Shown: positions 35,687 through 44,386, counted from the stretch's first letter. The stretch: 64,000 bases of DNA from Methylohalobius crimeensis 10Ki (GCF_000421465.1 NZ_ATXB01000001.1:1946001-2010000), one strand, 5' to 3'. The notes: generated by a model not told the origin, from the letters alone. Numbers and translations are program-made.

Positions 35687-36517
35687 TTAGATGTTTGCCT
35701 TAAATTGATCGACCCAATCCATAAGATGATCGATCAGATCAGTCAAGGCGGGAAGAAAATCCTCCCATTGCTGAAACAGAATGTAAATCGCCATTCCGAT
35801 TACAAACCAAGCGAAGGTTTTACGCAAATGCTTCGCCGCAATTCGGTGCGCCAACCAACTCCCCAGAAACGAACCGACCACCGCGGAGCCGGTCACCACG
35901 CCCGCCAAGGTGTAATCTACCGAAACGTGGCTGAGGTAGCCAATAAATCCGGCCATGGATTTGAGAAAAATGACCAGCAGCGAGGTACCGATCGCCAAGT
36001 GCATGGGCAGCCCCCCCAGCAGAGTCAAGGCCGGCACTACCAGAAAACCGCCGCCCGCCCCCACCAAACCGGTGACGGCCCCCACCACCAGGCCGTGAAG
36101 GATGATTTCTCCCCAGGCCATGCAATCCAAACATTCGCCCTCTTCCCGCTTCGGCTTCCTGGAGTTTTGTCCGTTGCGCAGCATCGCCCACGCGGTGGCG
36201 AACATGATCAAGGCAAATCCCACCAGCAACAGTACCGAGGGAATATAACGAGCGACCCATCCGCCCAAGAACGCCCCCACCATTCCGGCGGCACCGAAAA
36301 TCACCCCGACCCGCCAACTGACCGATCCTTTCCATGCGTGTTGGACCATCGCCACCAGACTGGTGATACCCACGACCAGCAGGGAGGTGGCGATCGCTTC
36401 CTTGGCCGGTACATGGAGGGCATAAACCAGGATCGGAACGGTCAGAATGGAGCCGCCCCCTCCGAGGAGCCCCAAGGTGAGACCGATAAGCAGAGATAAC
36501 AAAACGGCAAGAATCAT
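35687..36517 (-). CDS. TauE/SafE family sulfite/sulfonate exporter-like membrane protein
   Basis: 276 residues, eight or so membrane segments in two halves, each starting with the glycine-rich motif GLxGxGG (LLGGGGSILTVPIL and GLVGAGGGFLVVPAL). These are typical of TauE/SafE (DUF81) exporters. As first gene of a sulfide-oxidation unit it plausibly exports sulfite or thiosulfate made by the persulfide dioxygenase; this is inferred. sqr follows after 37 bases. Confidence 0.88.
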   Translation of the reverse strand: MILAVLLSLLIGLTLGLLGGGGSILTVPILVYALHVPAKEAIATSLLVVGITSLVAMVQHAWKGSVSWRVGVIFGAAGMVGAFLGGWVARYIPSVLLLVGFALIMFATAWAMLRNGQNSRKPKREEGECLDCMAWGEIILHGLVVGAVTGLVGAGGGFLVVPALTLLGGLPMHLAIGTSLLVIFLKSMAGFIGYLSHVSVDYTLAGVVTGSAVVGSFLGSWLAHRIAAKHLRKTFAWFVIGMAIYILFQQWEDFLPALTDLIDHLMDWVDQFKANI

Positions 36518-36967
36518 TGCACACCGCCTTCAATACTTTCCAAATAAACGCCGGTTCCGATTGTTTCCGGTTCGACTCCGTTCCCACTCTATAGGAAACG
36601 AACTCTATATTCCAATATCTTATATTGATATATCATATATCTATTTATGCCATTTAAATATAATCCCCACCCTGCTGCCAGGTGCGCCGCGCCCGCGTCA
36701 ACTCTTCCAGTCGGCGCGCCACCTTTTCTTCTTCCATAATGTGACCGATTTCTCATTGTCGCCATAAAGCGACGCATTCTTCCGGATGCGCACTAACCTA
36801 TAGAAGGGATGCAATCTTGCCATCGATAGGGAAAAGCGCCTCCCATCGAATGCAATTTTTTGTCGAAGGTCCCCCTTTCGCAAGGGAGATTGCGACTCTG
36901 ACTCCCCCTGCACGGGAAAGCTGCAGTTCAAAACCTTTCTTTCAACAAGAAAAACAAAAGGAATACC
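36518..36967. other. Divergent intergenic region between the sulfide unit and the multicopper oxidase locus
   Basis: About 450 bases with no convincing gene. Around 36600-36660 the sequence is strikingly AT-rich, with several overlapping dyads such as TGATATATCA (36626-36635). This is a likely promoter/operator zone for the minus-strand sulfide genes. Possible binding of a sulfide-responsive ArsR-type repressor is a guess. Two short open frames here (27 and 62 residues, minus strand) have no supporting ribosome site. Confidence 0.5.
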
Positions 36968-38647
36968 ATGAAAAGAAGAGCCTTTCTTAAAGCCGGTGCG
37001 GCGGCGATGGCCACCACACCCGCAATATTTGGCGGCGGGATGCTGCCCCGAACGGCCTACGGACAACTATGCCGTCCCGAAGGAATCCGAACCCCCGGCA
37101 CGGAACCGAACAGCCCGCCGGTCCGCCATTATCTCGAGCCTTTGTTTATCCCGCCGGCCATGGAGCCGGTCAATCCGGCGAGCCTGTCGCCGCAACCCGA
37201 TCCGGATCGCCATCAAAGATTTCGCGAATTTCCGCCAGTCAAATACTACATTCAATCTCTAACGGAAGGATTATGGAACTATCACCAGGATCTTTCCAAA
37301 CTGAATCCGATCGGATTCGGCTCCCTGGCCTGGATGTTCGACGGCATGACGCCGGGAAGCACCCTGGTGGCTCGCTACGGCGAACCGGTGTTCGTCCGCC
37401 GCTACAACGATCTTCCGATGACCGAAAACTCTCTCCTTCCCTTCGGACTGCCCTTTTCCAGCATCCATCTGCACAACGCCCATACGGCGTCCGAAAGCGA
37501 CGGCTACCCGGAGGATTTCACCTTTCCCGGTCAATTCTGGGATCACCACTACGCCATGATGTATGCGCGCAACGATCCCCGGGAGGCTCTGGCCAGCCTC
37601 TGGTACCACGACCATATGCTGGATTTCACGGCCACCAACGTCTATGCGGGTCTGTCCGCCATGGCGATTTTCTACGACGAGCTGGATTCGGGTGATGAAA
37701 ACGACCCCAATCCCCATGCTTTGCGGCTGCCGGGCACCTACGGCAAATACGATATCTATCTGATATTGCATGACGTCCGCTTCGATCAGCACGGCAACCC
37801 CAGCTACAACCTATTCGATACCGACGGTCACTTGGGCGACCTGATCACCGTCAACCGCAAGGTGACCCCCTATCTGGAGGTGGAACCGCGTAAATATCGC
37901 TTCCGCATCGTGGACGGCGGACCTTCCCGCTTCTACGAACTGGCCTTGAGCGACCAATCGCCGCTGTTCGTCATTGCCAACGACGGCAATCTCCTGGAAG
38001 CACCGGTGGAAACCACCAGCATCGTCCTGGGCCCTGCCAACCGCTACGACATCATCATCGACTTTTCCCGATACCGCCCGGGGGATACGGTGGAGATGCT
38101 CAACACCATGGAGCAGATCAACGGCCAAGGACCCACCGGCCGCCGCCTGGAAGGGCCGAACCGGATGCCGGTGATGCAGTTCCGGATCAAACCCCTGGAA
38201 GGCCCGGACAACAGCCGGATTCCGGATTCTCTGCGGGAATTTCCGCCCATCAATCTCAAAGAAGTACGCGCCGAACGGGAATGGGTATTCGACCACGACA
38301 TGGGACTATGGGTCATCAACGGCGAGTTCATGGATCCCACCCAAGTCGCCGCCGCGCCCGAGCAGGGATCGGCGGAAATCTGGACTTTCCGCAACGCGGG
38401 CAGTTCCTGGGCCCATCCGGTCCACGTTCATTTCGAGGAATTCCAAGTGCTTGAATGGAACGGTAAACCACCCACCGGGGTACTCAAAGCCAGAAAGGAC
38501 GTCGCCACCCTGGGACCGAACGACGTGGTGCGCGTCTTTTACCGATTCGATGATTTCCTGGGCCGCTACGTCATTCACTGCCACAACAATGTGCATGAAG
38601 ACAACGCCATGATGGCCCGCTGGGACATCGTGCCCAAAGAAAAATAA
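36968..38647 (+). CDS. Tat-exported multicopper oxidase
   Basis: 559 residues with a twin-arginine signal (MKRRAFLKAGAA, cleavage probably after RTAYG). All four copper motifs are present: IHLHNAH (about residue 165), WYHDHMLDFT (about 211), HPVHVHFEEF (about 482) and HCHNNVHEDNAMM (about 536). The last holds the T1 copper cysteine and likely axial Met. The closest classes by pattern are the CotA/bilirubin-oxidase-like enzymes; the substrate (metal ion, phenolic or other) is unknown. The predicted mature N-terminus begins with Gln. Folding with copper before Tat export is typical. It heads a run of exported proteins. Confidence 0.9.
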   Translation: MKRRAFLKAGAAAMATTPAIFGGGMLPRTAYGQLCRPEGIRTPGTEPNSPPVRHYLEPLFIPPAMEPVNPASLSPQPDPDRHQRFREFPPVKYYIQSLTEGLWNYHQDLSKLNPIGFGSLAWMFDGMTPGSTLVARYGEPVFVRRYNDLPMTENSLLPFGLPFSSIHLHNAHTASESDGYPEDFTFPGQFWDHHYAMMYARNDPREALASLWYHDHMLDFTATNVYAGLSAMAIFYDELDSGDENDPNPHALRLPGTYGKYDIYLILHDVRFDQHGNPSYNLFDTDGHLGDLITVNRKVTPYLEVEPRKYRFRIVDGGPSRFYELALSDQSPLFVIANDGNLLEAPVETTSIVLGPANRYDIIIDFSRYRPGDTVEMLNTMEQINGQGPTGRRLEGPNRMPVMQFRIKPLEGPDNSRIPDSLREFPPINLKEVRAEREWVFDHDMGLWVINGEFMDPTQVAAAPEQGSAEIWTFRNAGSSWAHPVHVHFEEFQVLEWNGKPPTGVLKARKDVATLGPNDVVRVFYRFDDFLGRYVIHCHNNVHEDNAMMARWDIVPKEK

Positions 38648-38677
38648 TTCCATCAGGAACCCTTCCAGGAGCAAAAC

Positions 38678-39370
38678 ATGAACAACAAAAACCGCCGTGC
38701 ATTCCTGGCTTCCGCGGCAGCGGCCGTACCAGTTGCCGCCGCTGCCTTGGCCACCGGAACCGAACCCAAACCGTCGGCATTCAAAACCTGCCCCCGAGCG
38801 GTGAGCGGACCCAATGCCACGCGTTTCCCCCAAGTCGTGGTCGAGGATCAACACAAACGCAAGGCTTGGTTCTACGAAGAATTGCTGCACGACAAACTGG
38901 CCTTGGTCAGCTTCACCTCGGTCCACGGAGAGCGCGATTTTCCGGTACTGGAAAATCTGGTAAAGGTCCAGGCGTTGCTGAAAGAGCGCTTGGGAAAAGA
39001 CGTTTTCATGTATACCGTCACCACCGAACCTTATCGGGACGGCCCGAATGAATTGAAAAAGCTGGCCGAAGCACACCAGGCCCGGTGGCGATTCCTTACC
39101 GGGGACGTGCAATCCATCCGGGAGGTGCTCGCATCCTTCAACGTTCGAGGACGGCTGAGCGGACTGGTCTGGATCGGCAACGAACAAACCGGCCGTTGGA
39201 TCAAAAGACCCACCCAACAACCGCCAATGGCCATCGCTGAAGTGGTCGCCCGGCTGAGTGTGGGAAAAAACCACAAGCCGTTTTTAGTGGACCGGCATAG
39301 CGCCGAAGTGGGTATCTCGAAGCATTACCGTCGGGATAGTCAAGCGGCAACCACGTCTTCCAAAGGATGA
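38678..39370 (+). CDS. SCO-like thioredoxin-fold protein lacking the CxxxC copper site, Tat signal
   Basis: 230 residues, starting with a twin-arginine signal (NRRAFLASAAAAVPVAAAALA). The body resembles SCO1/SenC copper chaperones: LALVSFTSVHGERDFPVLENLVKV occupies the place of the usual NFxxTxCxxxCP active loop, and VFMYTVTTEPYRDGPNELKKLAE matches the SCO 'SIDPERDTP' region. Both cysteines are replaced (SVHGE), so classical copper transfer chemistry is unlikely. A role in assembling or binding the neighbouring multicopper oxidase is inferred only. Ribosome site: CCAGGAGCAAAAC. Confidence 0.72.
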   Translation: MNNKNRRAFLASAAAAVPVAAAALATGTEPKPSAFKTCPRAVSGPNATRFPQVVVEDQHKRKAWFYEELLHDKLALVSFTSVHGERDFPVLENLVKVQALLKERLGKDVFMYTVTTEPYRDGPNELKKLAEAHQARWRFLTGDVQSIREVLASFNVRGRLSGLVWIGNEQTGRWIKRPTQQPPMAIAEVVARLSVGKNHKPFLVDRHSAEVGISKHYRRDSQAATTSSKG

Positions 39371-39392
39371 TCCCAGCAAGGAGGTAACTTTC

Positions 39393-41381
39393 ATGAATCA
39401 GCAATCACGCATCCGGAACCGCCGACAACTTCTCTCGGGCTTGCTGCTGGGAAGCTTGGGGCTGGCCAATATGGCCCAGGCGGGTTGCGAACCGACGTTC
39501 GATCCCATGACCGGAAGGACCGGCTACATGGGGCATCCCTGCCCGCAAACTCGCCCCGGCCCTTCCAGACAGGTCGAGCATGCCGACGGCAGCATGGAGA
39601 TCTGGACCCCGGAAGGCCATTTTCCTTCCGTCGATCCCTTCAGCAATCCGCCGGGAAGCAACTTTCTACTCACGGTTCACGAGAACCTGCGGGATTTCCT
39701 GGGGAACGAAATGCCCAACACCCTGCCGTCCACTCCCACCAATCCCTATAATCTGCACGACGGGCCGGTGTTGACCCAATCCATCAATCCCACCAATCCG
39801 GAAGAGGATCTGGACCGGATCATCGACGAGATCGAGCGGGCCGCCCGTACGAACGGAAAAGTGGACGCGGACCTGATCCGCCTGGGCATCGACATCCTAG
39901 AAGGCAATCCCATCGAGAACCGCGCCTATTCCGGTTTTCCCATGCTGCACTACAATGGCTGCCTCAAACAAAAAACGGTGGAACCGATTTTCGATGCCGA
40001 GGGTCAGCTTGTGGGCGGCAACGTGGATGTGAATTTGATCTATTTCGGTCAGCATATCGAAGGCGATACCGCCTTCCTCGATCCCAGCGCCGTTCAAGAG
40101 GTCCCCTGGACCATCACCTATCACGTGAATATTCTCCACGGCGGGATGGAGGATTTTTCCCCCATGGTGATGCATTTCGACCGGCTTTTGGACGCCGACG
40201 GCAAGGAAGTCCGCGGCCCGTTCCACGCCTCCTTCGACCAGAGCTTCTACCCCATGCTGGACGAAGGCACCCGCTACACCGTCCGAATCAAGGAATCCAA
40301 GGGCAAATATTACAATTTGACCTATATCTGGGGTTGGCGCATCCATCCACCGCGGGTACAGGTGATCGAAAACGCCCTCAAAACCGCCCCTCCGGGACCC
40401 AACGCCAAACCCTTGCCGGACTGGGAATGCGATACCTTTGGCGATCCCTCGGCCAGTAGGGAAGCCAAACTGAAAGCCATCGCCATGATCGGGGATTTGT
40501 CGCCGGCGAAACGGATGTGGAACCTTTTTCATACCCTGCTGGAGGAACACGATAAAGGTCATCGGAATTTGGATGACGGCAACGGGATACTCAATTTTGC
40601 CCGAAAGCTCGCCAGCCAGCGTTTGGACATCAAGCGATCCGCTCTCGCGCAAATTGCCCCCGAGTTGCGCACCGCTTACCAGGACTGGAAGGATCGGACC
40701 AAACTGCCCGCGAACGTCGAACCGGATCCGGAGGCGGACCTGACCTTGCTCTATGTCAACAACACCCTCTACGGCAGCCGCCAGGGTCTGCAGGGGGAAG
40801 GCAGCGGACTGGGTCAGGCCGGATACAAGGGGATCAGCAACGGCAGCGCCCATGATTGGAACAAACGCCCCTACGACTACCATGTCACCCTGCTCAACGG
40901 GGATCATTTCCCCCATGGTTACATGAATGTGGACTTCGGCGGATCGAGAGGCTGGGAAAATCAGTTCCAACTCACCGATCCCACCACCCTCGACGGTCCT
41001 CACCCGGATATTCCACCGGGACACCCCGCGGGAGATCCGCCTTTTACCGATCTAGCCAATGTGGTAGCGGGAGAAGACCAAGTATTCCCCATCAATCGGG
41101 GCGGCACCGAGGAATACCTGCAGGCCTATCCGAGCAATCTCGTCGATTCCGACGGTTCGCCATTGCTGGGTTCCGGCTGCTTCTTCACCTTCGGCCGCAA
41201 TTATGCCTGGCCCAATGCCGGCGGGCCTTGGGGAGCCTTCGGAGTTAAACCGGTCGCGGCCGACGGAACCCCCGGAAGACGTCAGGTCACCCTCCATTAC
41301 AACTTCGAGCCCAGCCCGCGCCTTCGGATCTATCAGTTCGATCCGTTGCACCACGATGTGGCGGTGTATTCTTTGCACTGA
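39393..41381 (+). CDS. Large exported protein of unknown function (Tat-like signal)
   Basis: 662 residues with RNRRQLLSGLLLGSLGLANMAQA as an apparent Tat-type signal. Not recognised. It is free of membrane segments and rich in Gly, Pro, Asp and aromatic residues. Histidine-containing segments such as YHVNILHGG and NGDHFPHGYMNVDFGG, and five to six cysteines (GCEP, HPCP, NGCLK, WECDT, GSGCFF), could bind metal or form disulfides. The ribosome site AAGGAGGTAAC is optimal. It is cotranscribed in appearance with the multicopper oxidase and SCO-like genes (22 bases after the latter). A partner or substrate protein for the oxidase is one possibility. Confidence 0.7.
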   Translation: MNQQSRIRNRRQLLSGLLLGSLGLANMAQAGCEPTFDPMTGRTGYMGHPCPQTRPGPSRQVEHADGSMEIWTPEGHFPSVDPFSNPPGSNFLLTVHENLRDFLGNEMPNTLPSTPTNPYNLHDGPVLTQSINPTNPEEDLDRIIDEIERAARTNGKVDADLIRLGIDILEGNPIENRAYSGFPMLHYNGCLKQKTVEPIFDAEGQLVGGNVDVNLIYFGQHIEGDTAFLDPSAVQEVPWTITYHVNILHGGMEDFSPMVMHFDRLLDADGKEVRGPFHASFDQSFYPMLDEGTRYTVRIKESKGKYYNLTYIWGWRIHPPRVQVIENALKTAPPGPNAKPLPDWECDTFGDPSASREAKLKAIAMIGDLSPAKRMWNLFHTLLEEHDKGHRNLDDGNGILNFARKLASQRLDIKRSALAQIAPELRTAYQDWKDRTKLPANVEPDPEADLTLLYVNNTLYGSRQGLQGEGSGLGQAGYKGISNGSAHDWNKRPYDYHVTLLNGDHFPHGYMNVDFGGSRGWENQFQLTDPTTLDGPHPDIPPGHPAGDPPFTDLANVVAGEDQVFPINRGGTEEYLQAYPSNLVDSDGSPLLGSGCFFTFGRNYAWPNAGGPWGAFGVKPVAADGTPGRRQVTLHYNFEPSPRLRIYQFDPLHHDVAVYSLH

Positions 41382-41386
41382 AGGAG

Positions 41387-41427
41387 ACCGCCCCCGGCAT
41401 TTCCAGGATGAAAACGCCGGAGGCGGT
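41387..41427 (+). other. Strong hairpin after the 662-residue protein gene
   Basis: ACCGCC (41387-41392) pairs with GGCGGT (41422-41427), extended inward by CCCGGC/GCCGG. No U tract follows. It may attenuate or stabilise the transcript between the third and fourth genes of the locus. Confidence 0.5.
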
Positions 41428-41441
41428 TCCGTGGCTTAACC

Positions 41442-42329
41442 ATGAACGGATACGGGTCTAATCAAGCAAGTTGGCTTTCCATGCTGACATTTTCGGCTGT
41501 CGTCCTGGGAACGCTGATCTGGATGGAAAACATAGTTTCTTTATCTCCGGCGAGGGGCTGCGAAGCACCCAAGGTCATTTCCCAACCTTCTCAGGAATCG
41601 ATACATCCTTATCAGGTGGTCAAGCGATACCCCCATGATAAGCAGGCTTTTACCCAGGGGTTGGTGTTTAAGGAAGGGGATTTATACGAAAGTACCGGCT
41701 TGTATGGACACTCCAGTCTCCGAAAAGTGGAACTGGGTACCGGTCGAGTCCTCGCTTTACGGCGATTAGATCCCCAGGTATTCGGAGAAGGACTGACCGT
41801 GGTAAAGGGCCGTTTGATGCAATTGACCTGGCAGGCGGAAAAAGCCTTGATATATCGTCCCAATTCGCTGCAACCGACGGGAAAGCTTCGTTATCACGGC
41901 GAAGGATGGGGACTGACCACCGTCGGCGATCAATTAGTGATGAGCAATGGTACGAATGTGCTGGTGTGGCGCAATCCCGATACCTTCGTCATTGAAAAAA
42001 GCCGGCGGATACGCGTTCGAGAGCATCCGCTTCAGGGATTGAACGAATTGGAATACGTCAAAAGCAAGATACTTGCCAATGTCTGGCCCGGCGATTGTAT
42101 CGCCGAAATAGACCCGCAAAGCGGTCAAGTGACGGGATGGCTTGATCTGAACGGGCTTTATCCCGCGGCATCCCGGCGCGACGATGCCGACGTCTTGAAC
42201 GGCATCGCCTATGATCCGGAAAACGACTATCTGTACGTAACCGGCAAACGCTGGCCTTATCTTTACCAATTGGCGGTCGATTGGAAAGCGAATCATCAGA
42301 AAAAAATATTTAAAAGCGATTCAATGTAA
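41442..42329 (+). CDS. Glutaminyl-peptide cyclotransferase (glutamine cyclotransferase family)
   Basis: 295 residues with an N-terminal hydrophobic segment (MLTFSAVVLGTLIWM) and a five-bladed propeller-type domain. PHDKQAFTQGLVFKEGDLYESTGLYGHSSLRKV is the family signature region (AFTQGL, YESTG), with FGEGLTVV, LNELEYV and DADVLNGIAYDP also diagnostic. It converts N-terminal glutamine of exported proteins to pyroglutamate. The upstream multicopper oxidase has a predicted mature N-terminal Gln and is an obvious candidate substrate; that link is inference. Confidence 0.88.
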   Translation: MNGYGSNQASWLSMLTFSAVVLGTLIWMENIVSLSPARGCEAPKVISQPSQESIHPYQVVKRYPHDKQAFTQGLVFKEGDLYESTGLYGHSSLRKVELGTGRVLALRRLDPQVFGEGLTVVKGRLMQLTWQAEKALIYRPNSLQPTGKLRYHGEGWGLTTVGDQLVMSNGTNVLVWRNPDTFVIEKSRRIRVREHPLQGLNELEYVKSKILANVWPGDCIAEIDPQSGQVTGWLDLNGLYPAASRRDDADVLNGIAYDPENDYLYVTGKRWPYLYQLAVDWKANHQKKIFKSDSM

Positions 42330-42340
42330 GGATAATTTTC

Positions 42341-42814
42341 ATGAAGCAATATCGATTAAAACAATTAGTGTGGGGAGTATTGACATCGCTTGGCTGTTTG
42401 ACTTTCCACCCCCTGGTGGAAGCTGACTCCGGCTATGTCCCCTACCCCGGCAAAGTCGAGGTTCGAGTCCAACAAGTTCCCTCGCCCAAGGCGGTGATCG
42501 TCGGTTTCGAGACCTGGCCGGGCTTCTCCCGCAATTTCCGGGTGACTCTGCCCGATATCGAAGTGCCCAAGGATGCGCCTGGTGCGGCCGAATGCGAAAG
42601 ACGACTCGCCCGAAAGGCACGCGCCTTCGTTCAAAACTTTCTGACCGAAGAGTCACGAAGCGTTTACATCGTGGATATGCGGATGGCGGACAGTGCAACC
42701 GGAAACGGCGTCGCCTCGATCGTCACCGACCGGGGAGAATTGAAGCGAATCCTGCTGGATAAAGGTTGGGCACGGCCTAGCAGTCAACCGACAAACGAAC
42801 CTTGGTGTGAATGA
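42341..42814 (+). CDS. Exported staphylococcal-nuclease-fold-like protein, probably not a nuclease
   Basis: 157 residues with a signal peptide (LVWGVLTSLGCLTFHPLVEA). The body follows the SNase plan: RNFRVTLPDIEVPKDAPGAAECERRLARKARAFVQNFL, then VYIVDMRMADSATGNGVASIVTD and LKRILLDKGWARP. The residues normally catalytic (Arg/Glu pair near RVxLxGIDTPE and the second Arg) are not clearly kept, so it is likely a binding or structural homologue. Its stop overlaps the cytochrome start (ATGATG), so the two are coupled. Confidence 0.65.
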   Translation: MKQYRLKQLVWGVLTSLGCLTFHPLVEADSGYVPYPGKVEVRVQQVPSPKAVIVGFETWPGFSRNFRVTLPDIEVPKDAPGAAECERRLARKARAFVQNFLTEESRSVYIVDMRMADSATGNGVASIVTDRGELKRILLDKGWARPSSQPTNEPWCE

Positions 42815-43263
42815 TGCGCGATACACGGAAAAACATATTGAGGATTGGGCGGATTATGGCGTGGATATGCATTGTCAGCCTCCCGGCGCCCGGAACCGCC
42901 TGGGGAACGAAAAACGAACCGGAAGCAAGCGCGGGAACCACCGGTTTTTGGGAAGAACTGCACCGGGAGCCCGAACCTCATCGAGGACCGAAACGGAATG
43001 GCAAAGAGGTGTATGAATATCGTTGCCAAGGATGCCACGCCAAGGCGACTCAGGGAGCACCCATGCCCGGCGATGCTTACGAATGGGGGCGAAGGGCCCG
43101 ACAAGGCATGACCGTTCTCATGGATCATGTCAAGAATGGATTCAAACAAGGCCTCATGCCGTCTCGCGGCGGGTGTGGCAATTGCAGCGATGCGGAGCTG
43201 CGCGCCGCTGTAGAGTATATGCTGACAAAAAGCAACGTCCAGCCGAAAGCCGTGTCGCCGTAA
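42811..43263 (+). CDS. Cytochrome c5-like monohaem protein
   Basis: About 150 residues: a signal or anchor (IMAWICIVSLPAPGTAWG), a haem site CQGCH, and the c5 hallmark MPSRGGCGNCSDAELRAAVEYML with the axial Met and an extra cysteine pair. The start is either the ATG at 42811 or 42814; both overlap the previous stop. As last gene of the exported multicopper-oxidase locus it may accept electrons from, or donate them to, that oxidase. A terminator-like hairpin lies 10 bases after the stop. Confidence 0.85.
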   Translation: MMRDTRKNILRIGRIMAWICIVSLPAPGTAWGTKNEPEASAGTTGFWEELHREPEPHRGPKRNGKEVYEYRCQGCHAKATQGAPMPGDAYEWGRRARQGMTVLMDHVKNGFKQGLMPSRGGCGNCSDAELRAAVEYMLTKSNVQPKAVSP

Positions 43264-43273
43264 GGATTCGATG

Positions 43274-43309
43274 GAAACCCGGGCCGGGCATGAGATCGGC
43301 CCGGGTTTC
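43274..43309. terminator. Hairpin between convergent operons
   Basis: A perfect 12-base inverted repeat, GAAACCCGGGCC (43274-43285) / GGCCCGGGTTTC (43298-43309), sits between the plus-strand cytochrome and minus-strand carbonic anhydrase genes. The stem ends in TTTC/GAAA with no further U run, so it is a probable but imperfect bidirectional terminator. Confidence 0.72.
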
Positions 43310-43317
43310 ATAGAGGA

Positions 43318-43899
43318 TTAGCCGGTTTTGCCGGCTTCGGTCGCCTCGGGCACCTCGATCAGCTTCCCGCTTTTAACGTCGAAGATATAGCCGTATACCG
43401 GAATCTCCGCCGGTACCAACGGATGGGACTTGATTCGAACCACGTCCTCCAGCACGCTTTGGGCTTGGTCTTTGATGGTGAGCCAGTTGATGTACTTGCC
43501 ATCCGGGGAGCCGGGGCCAGTGCCCACATCCTGCCAACCGCTCTCGCTCAATTGGGCGGTTTTGAGGCTGCTGGACAACAGATCGCCCATGATCTCGTTG
43601 GTGAAGGTTTCCATGCCGCAATCGGTATGGTGGATCACGAACCATTCGCGGGTTCCCAGCAGCTTATAGGAAATCACCAGTGAGCGGATGGCGTCGTCGC
43701 TGGCGCGTCCGCCGGCATTTCGAATCACGTGGGCGTCGCCCTCGGCGAGACCGGCGTATTTGGCCGGATCGAGGCGCGCGTCCATGCAGGTCAAAATGGC
43801 AAAGCCCCGTCCCGGCGGCATCGGCAAATTGGCCTTGTCGCCGAAACTAGCTGCATATTGTCCGTTTGCGTTGAGGACTTCTTCTACGATTTTGCTCAT
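43318..43899 (-). CDS. Beta-class carbonic anhydrase
   Basis: 193 residues. Zinc ligands and catalytic dyad are seen in [11 protein letters not shown] (Cys, Asp, Arg) and [13 protein letters not shown] (His, Cys). Size and the [15 protein letters not shown] segment fit the shorter beta-CA group. It interconverts CO2 and bicarbonate in the cytoplasm. The ribosome site is GGAGGAGACAT. It lies 50 bases downstream of the cupin gene and may be the last gene of the sigma-54 operon; a private promoter in that gap cannot be excluded. Confidence 0.92.
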   Translation of the reverse strand: MSKIVEEVLNANGQYAASFGDKANLPMPPGRGFAILTCMDARLDPAKYAGLAEGDAHVIRNAGGRASDDAIRSLVISYKLLGTREWFVIHHTDCGMETFTNEIMGDLLSSSLKTAQLSESGWQDVGTGPGSPDGKYINWLTIKDQAQSVLEDVVRIKSHPLVPAEIPVYGYIFDVKSGKLIEVPEATEAGKTG

Positions 43900-43949
43900 A
43901 TGTCTCCTCCGTAGGGTTGATAAAAGTCCGGGAATCCGGTTCGAATTCC

Positions 43950-44366
43950 CTATTGGGGCCTGATAGTTATCTTATTCCAGCGATTGGGAGCGGCCTTCTC
44001 CCGAGGCGTCATTTCGAAGATCAAAAGCACCGTTTTTCCTTCGGCGGCGTTTTCGGCGATCATGGGCTCGCCCGTCTCCCAAAACACTTCACCTTGATCA
44101 TAGATGTGGGTTCCCTCCTGATCGACGATCCTGACTTTACCCGACAAGATATAACGGGGCCCCGGGCCTTTATGGATATGCTCGGGGGTTTTGAAACCCA
44201 CCGGAAACTCGACCCGAATCACCCGGGTGACGATTCGATTGTCCGTCAATGTGGTCGGTTTGGCAAACAGGACGGTTCGTTCCGGCATGTTTGCCTGGGC
44301 TTGCAGCAGACCGGCGTTCAGGCAACCCAATAAGGCGAAGACGAATAACCAGGAAATTCTTTGCAT
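43950..44366 (-). CDS. Exported cupin-domain protein
   Basis: About 138 residues: a signal peptide ([24 protein letters not shown]) and a single cupin barrel with a metal-type motif ([24 protein letters not shown]) and the second half [21 protein letters not shown]. Function unknown; periplasmic cupins of this size include lyases, sugar-binding proteins and regulators. It is in line with four upstream genes at short spacings. The ATG at 44366 was chosen for the signal sequence and the GGAGGAAAGC ribosome site. Confidence 0.8.
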   Translation of the reverse strand: MQRISWLFVFALLGCLNAGLLQAQANMPERTVLFAKPTTLTDNRIVTRVIRVEFPVGFKTPEHIHKGPGPRYILSGKVRIVDQEGTHIYDQGEVFWETGEPMIAENAAEGKTVLLIFEMTPREKAAPNRWNKITIRPQ

Positions 44367-44386
44367 TTGCTTTCCTCCACAACCGG

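Noticed and set aside
36666..36749. A 27-residue minus-strand frame (MEEEKVARRLEEL start)
   Set aside because: It looks faintly coding, but is too short, has no ribosome site, and no known family; it could be a remnant but cannot be supported.
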